Shown: piece by piece, positions 1-7,341 of the stretch
Layout: the number at the start of each line of letters is the position of its first letter
Numbering within the stretch: position 1 is the stretch's first letter
From: Acholeplasmatales bacterium
GTDB taxonomy: Bacteria > Bacillota_I > Bacilli_A > Acholeplasmatales > Anaeroplasmataceae
Direction of reading: 5' to 3'
Length of the DNA: 61,625 nucleotides
Assembly (NCBI GenBank): GCA_017542485.1
Contig: JAFXXC010000002.1
Span: 1-61,625, forward strand
Made by a program: the position numbers and the translations under genes
Notes under the pieces: model-generated
Told to the model about the DNA's origin: nothing
The model's database searches: none
What the model saw: the letters and a program-made list of their open reading frames with translations, nothing else

Positions 1-1
1 A

Positions 2-958
2 GAGGCTGAGGAAGAAGAAGCCGAAGAGGAAGAAGAGGAAGAAACTGAGGAAGAAGAAGCTGCTGAAGAGGAAGAAGCTCAAGAAGAAGAACTTCCTGTT
101 GAAGAAGCAAAGAAGGAAAGTAATATTGTTATTCAAGATTTCCAAGTTGTTGATGAAAACGGTGAACCTAAGAAAATTAAACGTAGATTCAATACTAAGA
201 TGATGTTTGCTCCATACGAGACAAAGGAATATTATAATGAAATCAAGAATTATTTAACAATGTATCGTGCTAAAGGTAGATATTCTGCAAGATGCGAAAC
301 ATTCAGATATAAGGGATTAGTTGCTAAGGTTGCACTTGGTGGTAAGAGCTTAAAGGTATTCTTAGCATTAGACACTTCAATTATTGAAGAAAATCCTAAG
401 TACCATTTAAAGGATTTCTCTGAAAAGAAGCAATATCAAGAAGTACCAGTTATGATTAGAGTTCGTTCTCCAAGAAGCTTAAAGTACTTCAAAGAATTAG
501 TTGATTATATGATGGCTGGTCGTGGTGTTAAACCAAAGAGAAACTTTGAACCAACTGATTACATGCCTAACTTAATTCCAAATGGTGAAGCAATTTTAGC
601 ATCACTAGGTATGTCAACATATTACTTACAAGATACAATGAATGCTAAGGGTATTCCTGATGAAATGCCAGATGATTTAGAAGAATACATTCCAATGATT
701 GCTGGTGAGCCACTTGAAGAAGAAGAAATTGAAGCTAATGTATATCTTGATACATTATGTCAACATTTCGAAGATGGCGCTGAAATTACAATTGATGTAT
801 TAAAATCAATGCACATTGTAACAAGAGGTAATGTAATTCGTGTTAAAGCACGTGGTACACTTGATAGAAAGTTAATTATTTATGCTGAATACTTTGATGC
901 AGATGCATTAAAGATGTTGATGTGTACAAATTGTACAGCTATTAAGGTTGTTAGATAA
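2..958 (+). CDS. Acidic protein with L15-like C-terminal domain (5' truncated)
   Basis: The reading frame is open from the left edge to the TAA at 956-958, so the start lies outside the window. The visible part begins with about 40 residues that are almost all Glu and Ala, a low-complexity acidic segment. Two basic/aromatic modules follow. The first (roughly from position 185, motif YETKEYYNEIKNYL) resembles a domain of unknown function I associate with Firmicute proteins. The last 60 residues (ITIDVLKSMHIV through AIKVVR) resemble the C-terminal half of ribosomal protein L15/L18e. It is not rplO itself: gene context and N-terminus differ. Function unknown; the acidic arm and RNA-binding-like tail suggest a nucleic-acid or ribosome contact, which is inference. 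Confidence 0.75.
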   Translation, partial: EAEEEEAEEEEEEETEEEEAAEEEEAQEEELPVEEAKKESNIVIQDFQVVDENGEPKKIKRRFNTKMMFAPYETKEYYNEIKNYLTMYRAKGRYSARCETFRYKGLVAKVALGGKSLKVFLALDTSIIEENPKYHLKDFSEKKQYQEVPVMIRVRSPRSLKYFKELVDYMMAGRGVKPKRNFEPTDYMPNLIPNGEAILASLGMSTYYLQDTMNAKGIPDEMPDDLEEYIPMIAGEPLEEEEIEANVYLDTLCQHFEDGAEITIDVLKSMHIVTRGNVIRVKARGTLDRKLIIYAEYFDADALKMLMCTNCTAIKVVR

Positions 959-965
959 TTAATAT

Positions 966-992
966 AAGGGATCGATATGATCCCTTTTCTTT
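966..992 (+). terminator. Intrinsic terminator after the acidic protein
   Basis: An 8-bp stem (AAGGGATC at 966-973 with GATCCCTT at 979-986) closes a 5-nt loop and runs into a T-rich tract. Confidence 0.9.
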
Positions 993-1000
993 TTGTATAA

Positions 1001-1037
1001 AATAAAAAACGCTAGCTCTAAATTTGAACTAGCGTTT
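1001..1037 (-). terminator. Intrinsic terminator of the ATP-grasp gene
   Basis: A 9-bp stem (1007-1015 with 1029-1037, AAACGCTAG/CTAGCGTTT) is followed on the minus strand by a T-rich run at 1001-1008. It lies just past the minus-strand stop codon. Confidence 0.85.
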
Positions 1038-1041
1038 ATGT

Positions 1042-2232
1042 TTATTTCTTTTCTGAAACCATTTCTTTGAATTTAAGTAAATCTTCTATAAATTCAAATC
1101 TTGCAATATAGAACTCATTACCCATAGCACCGGCAAGTGCATCACTCATTCTGCCATGCATTTGAATAAATGGATATTTATCTTTTATTTCATCGTATGA
1201 ATATTTATAATCAAATCTATCACGTCTTCCATAATAGAAGCAGTAATATTTTGGATGATCCATTTTTACATTAATAATTTTGTCGTAACAAATTATATCT
1301 GCATAAATTTGATAAGTATCTACTGATTGACCGAAATTAATCATATCAGGTGTATATCCTCCAGGTGGACGCATGTTTACTTCTAAGGCAACAATATCAC
1401 CTGATTTACCTAATCCCTTTTTGTCTTTTGTTAATCTAAAGAATTCTAAGTGGAAATACCTAGATCTAATTTTAAATGCCTTTAATACTTTTTGACCAAT
1501 TTTCTTTATATCTGCTGGCACTTCCTTATTAACATAATAAGATGTTTCTAGATTCTCATTTACAATATCCATAATTGATGGTGGGAATATTTCATTATCG
1601 CAAAATACTACATTGCTGTTGGAATCACAAATTCCATCAAAAGAAGTGATATCACCATAAATATATTCTTCCATAATATATGGAACTTGGAATCCTTTTT
1701 TATAGAAATTAATTAAATCTTCCTTATTTTCAAGTCTATATGTTGCTTGAGCTCCAACACCTACGTTTGGTTTTACAACTACAGGGAAACCAATTTCATC
1801 CTCAATATATTTTAAATCATCTTCAACATTTGTACAAAACTTATATCTAGCTACTGGTACACCGGCTTTTTTATAGAAATCTTTCATTTCGCTTTTAGAA
1901 GTGAATGATACTACATCATCCATTTTTGCACCATTAATGTTAAAATCAGTTCTTAGTTTTGCATCTTGTCTTAACCAATACTCATTATTTGATTCAAGCC
2001 AATCAATTTTTCCGTATTTGAAAGCAAAGAATGCGACAGCTGTATATACCTCATCATAATTCTCTAATGAAACTACTTTGTAATATTCACATAGTGAATC
2101 TTTAACATTTTGTTCTAGTTCATTATATGGGGTATCTCCAATACCTAGTACATTTACACCATTTCGTTTTAATCTATCACAGAAGTTATAATAGTTTTTA
2201 GGAAAGGCTGGAGAAATAAAAATAAAATTCAT
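1042..2232 (-). CDS. ATP-grasp domain enzyme, carboxylate-amine ligase type
   Basis: A 396-aa protein with the ATP-grasp fold of the carbamoyl-phosphate-synthase/BioC-like ligase group. Residues about 110-310 hold the diagnostic pieces: FPVVVKPNVGVGA (ATP-binding loop), IMEEYIYGD, and LEVNMRPPGG near the metal-binding end, as in biotin carboxylase-type folds. Family members join a carboxylate to an amine or thiol through an acyl-phosphate; the substrate here cannot be told. The N-terminus (FIFISPAFPKNYY) is a Rossmann-like pre-ATP-grasp segment. A good Shine-Dalgarno (AAAGGTGAT) precedes the ATG on the minus strand. It is a single gene, divergent from the membrane-protein gene at 2393. Confidence 0.75.
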   Translation of the reverse strand: MNFIFISPAFPKNYYNFCDRLKRNGVNVLGIGDTPYNELEQNVKDSLCEYYKVVSLENYDEVYTAVAFFAFKYGKIDWLESNNEYWLRQDAKLRTDFNINGAKMDDVVSFTSKSEMKDFYKKAGVPVARYKFCTNVEDDLKYIEDEIGFPVVVKPNVGVGAQATYRLENKEDLINFYKKGFQVPYIMEEYIYGDITSFDGICDSNSNVVFCDNEIFPPSIMDIVNENLETSYYVNKEVPADIKKIGQKVLKAFKIRSRYFHLEFFRLTKDKKGLGKSGDIVALEVNMRPPGGYTPDMINFGQSVDTYQIYADIICYDKIINVKMDHPKYYCFYYGRRDRFDYKYSYDEIKDKYPFIQMHGRMSDALAGAMGNEFYIARFEFIEDLLKFKEMVSEKK

Positions 2233-2355
2233 ATAAATATCACCTTTCTTTTTTGTGATTGAAACATATATTTCAATCTATTAGAAATTATATCATAATT
2301 TATAATAACGTGATAGATTTTTATAATTTTTCTTTAAAAAATAGATTTATTAAAG

Positions 2356-2361
2356 TATAAT
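2356..2361 (+). promoter_or_regulatory. Probable -10 box of the 2393 gene
   Basis: TATAAT about 30 nt before the preferred start at 2393; no convincing -35 hexamer. Transcription would begin near 2368, so the in-frame ATG at 2369 would be leaderless and is disfavoured. Confidence 0.5.
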
Positions 2362-2392
2362 ATAAATAATGTTTTTAAGAGTGGTGAATAAA

Positions 2393-3313
2393 ATGTTTGG
2401 AAAGAAAAAAAAGAACGAAAATGAAGAAGATATTATTGATGTTGATGCAACAGATTTAGAATCAAAAGATGATGAATCTACTGATGATGTTGATAAAGTA
2501 GAAGAAAATAATATTGAGTCAAAGGAAGAACCTAAAAAAGAGAAAAAAACCTTTAAATTGTTTCAAACTTTTAACGTTTATAAGTTTATAGTTAAAATTG
2601 TTGCAACAATTCTATTAATTACTTTAGGTATATTAATTTTAGTTAATCAGGATAATGCAATATTCTCATTATTTATAATTACAGGTGGAGTAACATTATT
2701 CCAAGCAGTAATTAGAGCATTTTTCCTATTTAAGAAAACTAGAAATAGAAAAGCAAAGATTGTTACAGCAGTTGAATTAGCACTTGAATTTTTATTAGGC
2801 CTATTCTTTATTTTTGCAGCTATCGCAAAAAATAGTGTTACTAAGGCTGCTGAAAGAGGCGAATCTACAGCTGGATTTGCAAAGAACTTTAGTAATTTCG
2901 CTGATGAACAATATCCAGTATTCTCAGCATTAATATTCTATGTTGGTGCTATGAGTTATTTCTGGAGAACTATACTTTATAAGGATGAGACTGATCAATT
3001 TAAGTTCTGGTTAAATTTTGTATTAATTACAGGTGCAGTAGTATTACTTGCATTTAGACAAGATTTGACTGCAAAGATTATTGCTATTATTGTTGCAGTA
3101 ATGTCATTCCTGTCTGCTTTAGTTATTGGTGGAGAAGCAACAGGTGGATATATTCAATATAGAAAAAGAAATCAGCCTGCTAAGGAAGATAAAAAGAAAG
3201 AACAAGAAGGTATCGAGGCACCTGCAAAGGATGATAAAAAAGAGTATGATGATATTGATCCAAATGCCATTCCTCGTGAGGAACCAAATACTGATACAGA
3301 TATAATTAGCTAG
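2393..3313 (+). CDS. Membrane protein, DUF308-like, with charged termini
   Basis: About 306 aa from the ATG at 2393, chosen because GTGGTGA lies just upstream; an in-frame ATG at 2369 would lack a ribosome site. The N-terminal 60 residues are Lys/Glu/Asp-rich and probably cytosolic. They are followed by about six hydrophobic segments, beginning with KIVATILLITLGILIL, and a charged tail of about 55 residues. The helix pattern with short conserved turns resembles the HdeD/DUF308 family of small membrane proteins, at modest confidence. Function unknown. It is monocistronic, with its own -10 box and terminator. Confidence 0.7.
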   Translation: MFGKKKKNENEEDIIDVDATDLESKDDESTDDVDKVEENNIESKEEPKKEKKTFKLFQTFNVYKFIVKIVATILLITLGILILVNQDNAIFSLFIITGGVTLFQAVIRAFFLFKKTRNRKAKIVTAVELALEFLLGLFFIFAAIAKNSVTKAAERGESTAGFAKNFSNFADEQYPVFSALIFYVGAMSYFWRTILYKDETDQFKFWLNFVLITGAVVLLAFRQDLTAKIIAIIVAVMSFLSALVIGGEATGGYIQYRKRNQPAKEDKKKEQEGIEAPAKDDKKEYDDIDPNAIPREEPNTDTDIIS

Positions 3314-3322
3314 TTAAAAAAT

Positions 3323-3347
3323 GGATTGCTTGGCAATCCTTTTTATT
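3323..3347 (+). terminator. Intrinsic terminator
   Basis: A 7-bp stem GGATTGC/GCAATCC (3323-3329 with 3333-3339), 3-nt loop and T tract, just past the membrane-protein gene. Confidence 0.85.
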
Positions 3348-3358
3348 TTAAATTTAAG

Positions 3359-3386
3359 TTTACTTTATAAATTATTATGATATAAT
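3359..3386 (+). promoter_or_regulatory. Probable sigma-A promoter of tig
   Basis: TTTACT (3359-3364), 16-bp spacer, TATAAT (3381-3386). The predicted mRNA start near 3393 leaves a leader of about 100 nt before tig. Confidence 0.6.
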
Positions 3387-3443
3387 AAAATAGTCGAATT
3401 TTAAATGTGAAGAATACAATGGAGATTTATAATAATATTTAAA

Positions 3444-3494
3444 TGGAGGATTAGACCTATTCTTTAAAAATCTCGGTCTAGATGAGTTATTATG
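3444..3494 (+). promoter_or_regulatory. Remote ribosome site plus hairpin before tig
   Basis: The only good Shine-Dalgarno (GGAGGA, 3445-3450) lies about 41 nt upstream of the tig ATG at 3492. Between them a 6-7-bp stem pairs TAGACC (3452-3457) with GGTCTA (3475-3480), leaving 11 nt to the ATG. If the hairpin forms, the effective Shine-Dalgarno to start spacing becomes about 12 nt. An in-frame TGA at 3483 rules out a farther upstream start. The same layout occurs before the genes at 13629 (minus) and 35918. Confidence 0.6.
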
Positions 3495-4778
3495 ATTAAA
3501 GAAAAAATTGAAAATAGTAGATTAAAATTAACTTTTGATGTAACTAAAGAAGATTTTGAAAAAGCATTAGATAAGGCTTTTATTGCAGAAAATGAAAAAG
3601 TTACAATTCAAGGATTTAGAAAAGGTAAAGCACCTAGATCTATGTTTGAAAAAACATATGGTGTAGAATCATTATTTGAGTCTGCAATCAATGTAATTTT
3701 AAATGATAAAGTACAAGAAGCAATCAAAGACGAGGAAGTAAATAAGAACGCTATTGGTAATTTTGAACCATTACTTGAAGAAAAGATTGAAAGAGGTAAA
3801 GATTTCAAGGTTTCTTTAGTAATTGATATTTATCCTGAAGTTACATTACCTGAATATAAAGGTGTTGAAATTAAGAAACAAGATTTAACTGTTTCTGATG
3901 AAGATGTAGAAAAGGCTGTTCAAGCATTAGCTAAGAAGGACGCTACTATGGAAGCTAAAAAGGATGGCGTAATTGAAAAAGGTGATTATGCTACATTCGA
4001 TTTTGTTGGTACTGTAGATGGTAAGGAATTCGAAGGTGGCAAGGCTGATAATTATGAACTTCAAATTGGTTCTGGTCAATTCATCCCTGGTTTTGAGGAT
4101 CAAATGATTGGTATGAAGAGCGAAGAAGTTAAAGATATCAATGTAACATTCCCTGAAAATTATGGTCATGAAGCATTAGCTGGTAAGCCTGCAGTATTTA
4201 AAGTAACTGTTCATGAAATTAAAGTTGAAAAGTTCCCTGAATTCACTGATGAATATGTTGCTGGTTTAAAGATTGATGGTGTAAACAATCTTGAAGAATT
4301 AAAATTAAAGAAGAAGACTGAACTTGAAGATGCAAAGAAAGTATCTGAAAAGGATCGTCAAGTTGATGAATTAATTAATAAGATTTTAGATGCTGCTAAG
4401 GTTGATATGCCAAAGACTTTAGTTGAACAAAGATTCCAAGCTATTAAGAATCAATATGAAAATCAAGCAAAGATGTACAACATTCCATTTGAAATGTTCC
4501 TTCAATATATGATGCAAGCTACAGTTGAGCAATTCAATGATATTGCTAGACGTAATGCAGAGCGTCAAGCATTATTTGATGTAATTTGTGGTAAGATTAT
4601 TGAAGAAGAAAAATTAGCTCCAACTAAGGAAGAAATCGAAGCTAAGGCAGAAGCTGAAGCTAAGGCTACAGGCAAGACTCAAGATGAAGTATTAAAGGAT
4701 AATTATTCTACATTCTTTAATAATTTAGCTTATGAGAAATTAATCAATTTCTTATTATCAAACGCAAAAGAAATATAA
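3492..4778 (+). CDS. tig: Trigger factor, ribosome-associated chaperone and prolyl isomerase
   Basis: A 428-aa protein of normal family length. Residues 1-110 form the ribosome-binding domain with the signature loop GFRKGKAPRSMFEK, which docks on L23 at the tunnel exit. Residues about 155-240 are the FKBP-type peptidyl-prolyl isomerase domain (GDYATFDFVGTVDG, FIPGFEDQMIGM). The rest is the helical C-terminal chaperone body. It acts on nascent chains in the cytosol. It sits directly upstream of lon rather than of clpX. Its start region is unusual: the Shine-Dalgarno is 41 nt away with a hairpin between. Identity is secure. Confidence 0.97.
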   Translation: MIKEKIENSRLKLTFDVTKEDFEKALDKAFIAENEKVTIQGFRKGKAPRSMFEKTYGVESLFESAINVILNDKVQEAIKDEEVNKNAIGNFEPLLEEKIERGKDFKVSLVIDIYPEVTLPEYKGVEIKKQDLTVSDEDVEKAVQALAKKDATMEAKKDGVIEKGDYATFDFVGTVDGKEFEGGKADNYELQIGSGQFIPGFEDQMIGMKSEEVKDINVTFPENYGHEALAGKPAVFKVTVHEIKVEKFPEFTDEYVAGLKIDGVNNLEELKLKKKTELEDAKKVSEKDRQVDELINKILDAAKVDMPKTLVEQRFQAIKNQYENQAKMYNIPFEMFLQYMMQATVEQFNDIARRNAERQALFDVICGKIIEEEKLAPTKEEIEAKAEAEAKATGKTQDEVLKDNYSTFFNNLAYEKLINFLLSNAKEI

Positions 4779-4783
4779 TAAAT

Positions 4784-4807
4784 AGGGGATTTAATCCCCT
4801 TTTTGTT
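4784..4807 (+). terminator. Intrinsic terminator of tig
   Basis: A 7-bp stem AGGGGAT/ATCCCCT (4784-4790 with 4794-4800) and a T tract. Confidence 0.9.
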
Positions 4808-4824
4808 TCATTAAAAATAGAAAA

Positions 4825-4851
4825 TTAGCACTCTTGTCCAAAAAGTGCTAA
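4825..4851 (+). promoter_or_regulatory. CIRCE operator (HrcA site) upstream of lon
   Basis: TTAGCACTC, nine bases, then AAGTGCTAA. This matches the CIRCE consensus (TTAGCACTC-N9-GAGTGCTAA) at 17 of 18 arm positions with exact 9-nt spacing. HrcA, which binds CIRCE, represses heat-shock genes. It lies about 90 nt before the lon start and upstream of the best -35/-10 pair at 4870-4898, so a second promoter overlapping it is possible. Confidence 0.88.
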
Positions 4852-4869
4852 AAAATAATTATAAATAAC

Positions 4870-4898
4870 TTGCAAAAGTAAAAAAAATAGTATATATT
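4870..4898 (+). promoter_or_regulatory. Candidate promoter of lon
   Basis: TTGCAA (4870-4875), 17-bp spacer, TATATT (4893-4898), downstream of the CIRCE element and about 40 nt before the lon ATG. Confidence 0.5.
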
Positions 4899-4939
4899 AT
4901 AATTACTTGTGTATCTCACAAGGGAAAGAAGGCATATAT

Positions 4940-7252
4940 ATGGAAGAAAACAAGATTATGTTGCCTGCTATTGCTATTCGTGGAATTGTTCCACTTCCTT
5001 CTAATGAATTTAAGATTGAAGTTGGTAGAGCAAATTCAGTAATGGCTTTAGATGCTGCAGAAAAAATGTATGGTGGAAATATAATTCTTTTAGTACAAAA
5101 GGATGGCTCTACTGACGTTGATAAAGACGGTATTCAACCAATTGGCGTATTAGCTAAAATTACATTAAAGTTAAAGCTTCCTTCAGGAAACTATCGTGTA
5201 AAATTTAAGATTAGTAATAGAGTATCTATTCTTGAATATACTTCAGAGGATCCATATTTTGTAGTAAACTATGAGAAACTATTTAGTATATTAAATAATG
5301 ATGATGTTGAAGAAGCATTGTCAAAAAGTGTTGAAAATGAAATATTGAATAACCAATCAATATTAACATCACCAAATGAAGTATTAAAATTATTCCAAGT
5401 AAAAACTAATTTGGATGTTGTAACTGATGTTATTGCATATCAATTAAAGCTTAACACTAATCAAAGTAAATATAGATATCTTGAGGAATTATCTGTTTCT
5501 AAGCGTTTAAATATGATTTTAGAGGATGTTGAACGTGAAAAACAAATAACTGAAATTGAGAATAAAATTAATAAGGATGTTAAGAAATCTATTGATGAAT
5601 CTCAAAAAGAATATTACCTTCGTGAGAAGATGAAGGCTATTCAAAACGAGTTAGGTGATAAGGCACGTCAAGAAGAGGATGTTGAAAAATTAAGGAAAGC
5701 TATTGAAGAAGCACATTTACCTGAAAATGTATATAAAAAGGCTATGGATGAGCTTCAAAAGTATGCTGCGACAAGTAATCAAATGGCAGAATCAGGTATT
5801 ATTAGATCATATCTTGATTGGATTATTAAATTACCTTGGTATAAAGCATCTGATGATAATGCTGATTTAGCTGATGTTGCTAAAAAATTAGACAAGAATC
5901 ATTATGGACTTGAAAAGGTTAAGGATAGAATTATTGAATATCTTGCAGTTAAAATGATGACTGGCAAGAATCCATCGACTATTCTTTGTTTCGCAGGCCC
6001 TCCAGGAGTAGGTAAAACATCTTTGGCAAGATCAATTAGTGAAGCTTTAGGAAGAAAGTTCGTTAAGCAATCACTTGGTGGTGTTAGAGATGAATCAGAA
6101 ATTAGAGGTCATAGAAGAACATATTTAGGTGCTTTACCTGGTAGAATATTAAAGGGTATGAAGGATGCCGGTACAGTTAATCCAGTATTCTTACTTGATG
6201 AAATTGATAAGATGACTGCTGATTATCGTGGAGATCCAGCAGCTGCTATGCTTGAAGTTTTAGATCCTGAACAAAATAAATTCTTTAGTGATAATTATTT
6301 AGAAGAACCATATGATTTATCTCAAGTAATGTTTATTACTACAGCTAATGATTTATCTAATATTCCTGGTCCACTTCGTGATCGTATGGAAATTATTGAA
6401 TTATCAAGCTATACTGAAATTGAAAAATTCAATATTGGTACTAAGTACTTACTTGAAAGAAATTTAGAAGAGCATGGTCTAAAGGCTGATCAACTATCAA
6501 TAGATGATGATGCATATTATGGTATGATTAGAAATTATACTAGAGAAGCAGGTGTACGTGAATTAAATCGTATGATTGCAACAATTTGTAGAAAAACTGT
6601 TAAGAAGATTCTTATTGATAAGGAAAAATCTATCCATGTTACAAAAGAAAATTTACCAGATTTCTTAGGTAAGGTTAGATTTATGGATAATCAAAATAGA
6701 AATGAAGATCAAGTTGGTATAGTTACTGGTCTTGCATGGACACAATTTGGTGGAGATACTTTAGATATTGAAGTAACTTCATATCCAGGCAAGGGTGGAT
6801 TAATGCTAACTGGTAAGCTTGGAGATGTTATGAAGGAATCAGCTCAAGCAGCGTTTAGTTATGTTAAAACACATGCTAAGGAATATAATATCGATAGTTC
6901 TATATTTGAGAAAAATGATATTCATATCCATGTACCTGAGGGTGCTACACCTAAAGATGGTCCATCTGCTGGTGTAACATTAACTACAGCTTTAGTAAGT
7001 GCATTATCTAATAAGCCAGTTGATTGTCATATTGGTATGACTGGTGAAATTACATTAAGAGGTGCTGTACTTCCAATTGGTGGTTTAAGAGAAAAGAGTA
7101 TCGCTGCTCATAGAAATGGATTAAAGATAATCTTTATTCCAAAGGATAATGAGATTGATATTGAAGAAATACCAGAAGAAGTAAAAAAGAATTTAGAGAT
7201 AAAGCCAGTATCTCATATTTCTGAAATACTTGATAGTATTTTTCGTAATTAA
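4940..7252 (+). CDS. lon: ATP-dependent protease Lon
   Basis: 770 aa from the ATG at 4940, preceded by GAAAGAAGG; the in-frame TTG at 4907 has no ribosome site. N-terminal substrate-binding domain (about 1-200), coiled linker, AAA+ module with Walker A GPPGVGKTSLA and Walker B FLLDEIDK, and a C-terminal S16 protease domain. The catalytic dyad is visible: Ser in KDGPSAG (about residue 676) and Lys in GGLREKS (about 719). It degrades misfolded and regulatory proteins in the cytosol as a hexamer. The CIRCE element upstream suggests heat induction by release of HrcA. No signal peptide. Identity certain. Confidence 0.98.
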   Translation: MEENKIMLPAIAIRGIVPLPSNEFKIEVGRANSVMALDAAEKMYGGNIILLVQKDGSTDVDKDGIQPIGVLAKITLKLKLPSGNYRVKFKISNRVSILEYTSEDPYFVVNYEKLFSILNNDDVEEALSKSVENEILNNQSILTSPNEVLKLFQVKTNLDVVTDVIAYQLKLNTNQSKYRYLEELSVSKRLNMILEDVEREKQITEIENKINKDVKKSIDESQKEYYLREKMKAIQNELGDKARQEEDVEKLRKAIEEAHLPENVYKKAMDELQKYAATSNQMAESGIIRSYLDWIIKLPWYKASDDNADLADVAKKLDKNHYGLEKVKDRIIEYLAVKMMTGKNPSTILCFAGPPGVGKTSLARSISEALGRKFVKQSLGGVRDESEIRGHRRTYLGALPGRILKGMKDAGTVNPVFLLDEIDKMTADYRGDPAAAMLEVLDPEQNKFFSDNYLEEPYDLSQVMFITTANDLSNIPGPLRDRMEIIELSSYTEIEKFNIGTKYLLERNLEEHGLKADQLSIDDDAYYGMIRNYTREAGVRELNRMIATICRKTVKKILIDKEKSIHVTKENLPDFLGKVRFMDNQNRNEDQVGIVTGLAWTQFGGDTLDIEVTSYPGKGGLMLTGKLGDVMKESAQAAFSYVKTHAKEYNIDSSIFEKNDIHIHVPEGATPKDGPSAGVTLTTALVSALSNKPVDCHIGMTGEITLRGAVLPIGGLREKSIAAHRNGLKIIFIPKDNEIDIEEIPEEVKKNLEIKPVSHISEILDSIFRN

Positions 7253-7257
7253 TGAAT

Positions 7258-7283
7258 GAAAGGGTTTCAAAACCCTTTTTTTC
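7258..7283 (+). terminator. Intrinsic terminator of lon
   Basis: Stem AGGGTT/AACCCT (7261-7266 with 7271-7276), 4-nt loop, run of seven T. Confidence 0.88.
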
Positions 7284-7341
7284 TTTTATTTATAATAAAA
7301 GTATGATATAAATATACTTGTTTTAGGAAAGGGGAGTATTT

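Noticed and set aside
1..140. GAA/GAG-rich start as a simple-sequence DNA repeat
   Set aside because: Codon-level variation and continuous frame show it is coding for a Glu-rich segment.
2369..2392. Upstream ATG for the DUF308-like membrane protein
   Set aside because: It would need a leaderless message; the ATG at 2393 has a proper ribosome site.
3608..4169. Antisense ORFs inside tig
   Set aside because: Shadow frames of a well-conserved gene, with no ribosome site or recognisable protein.
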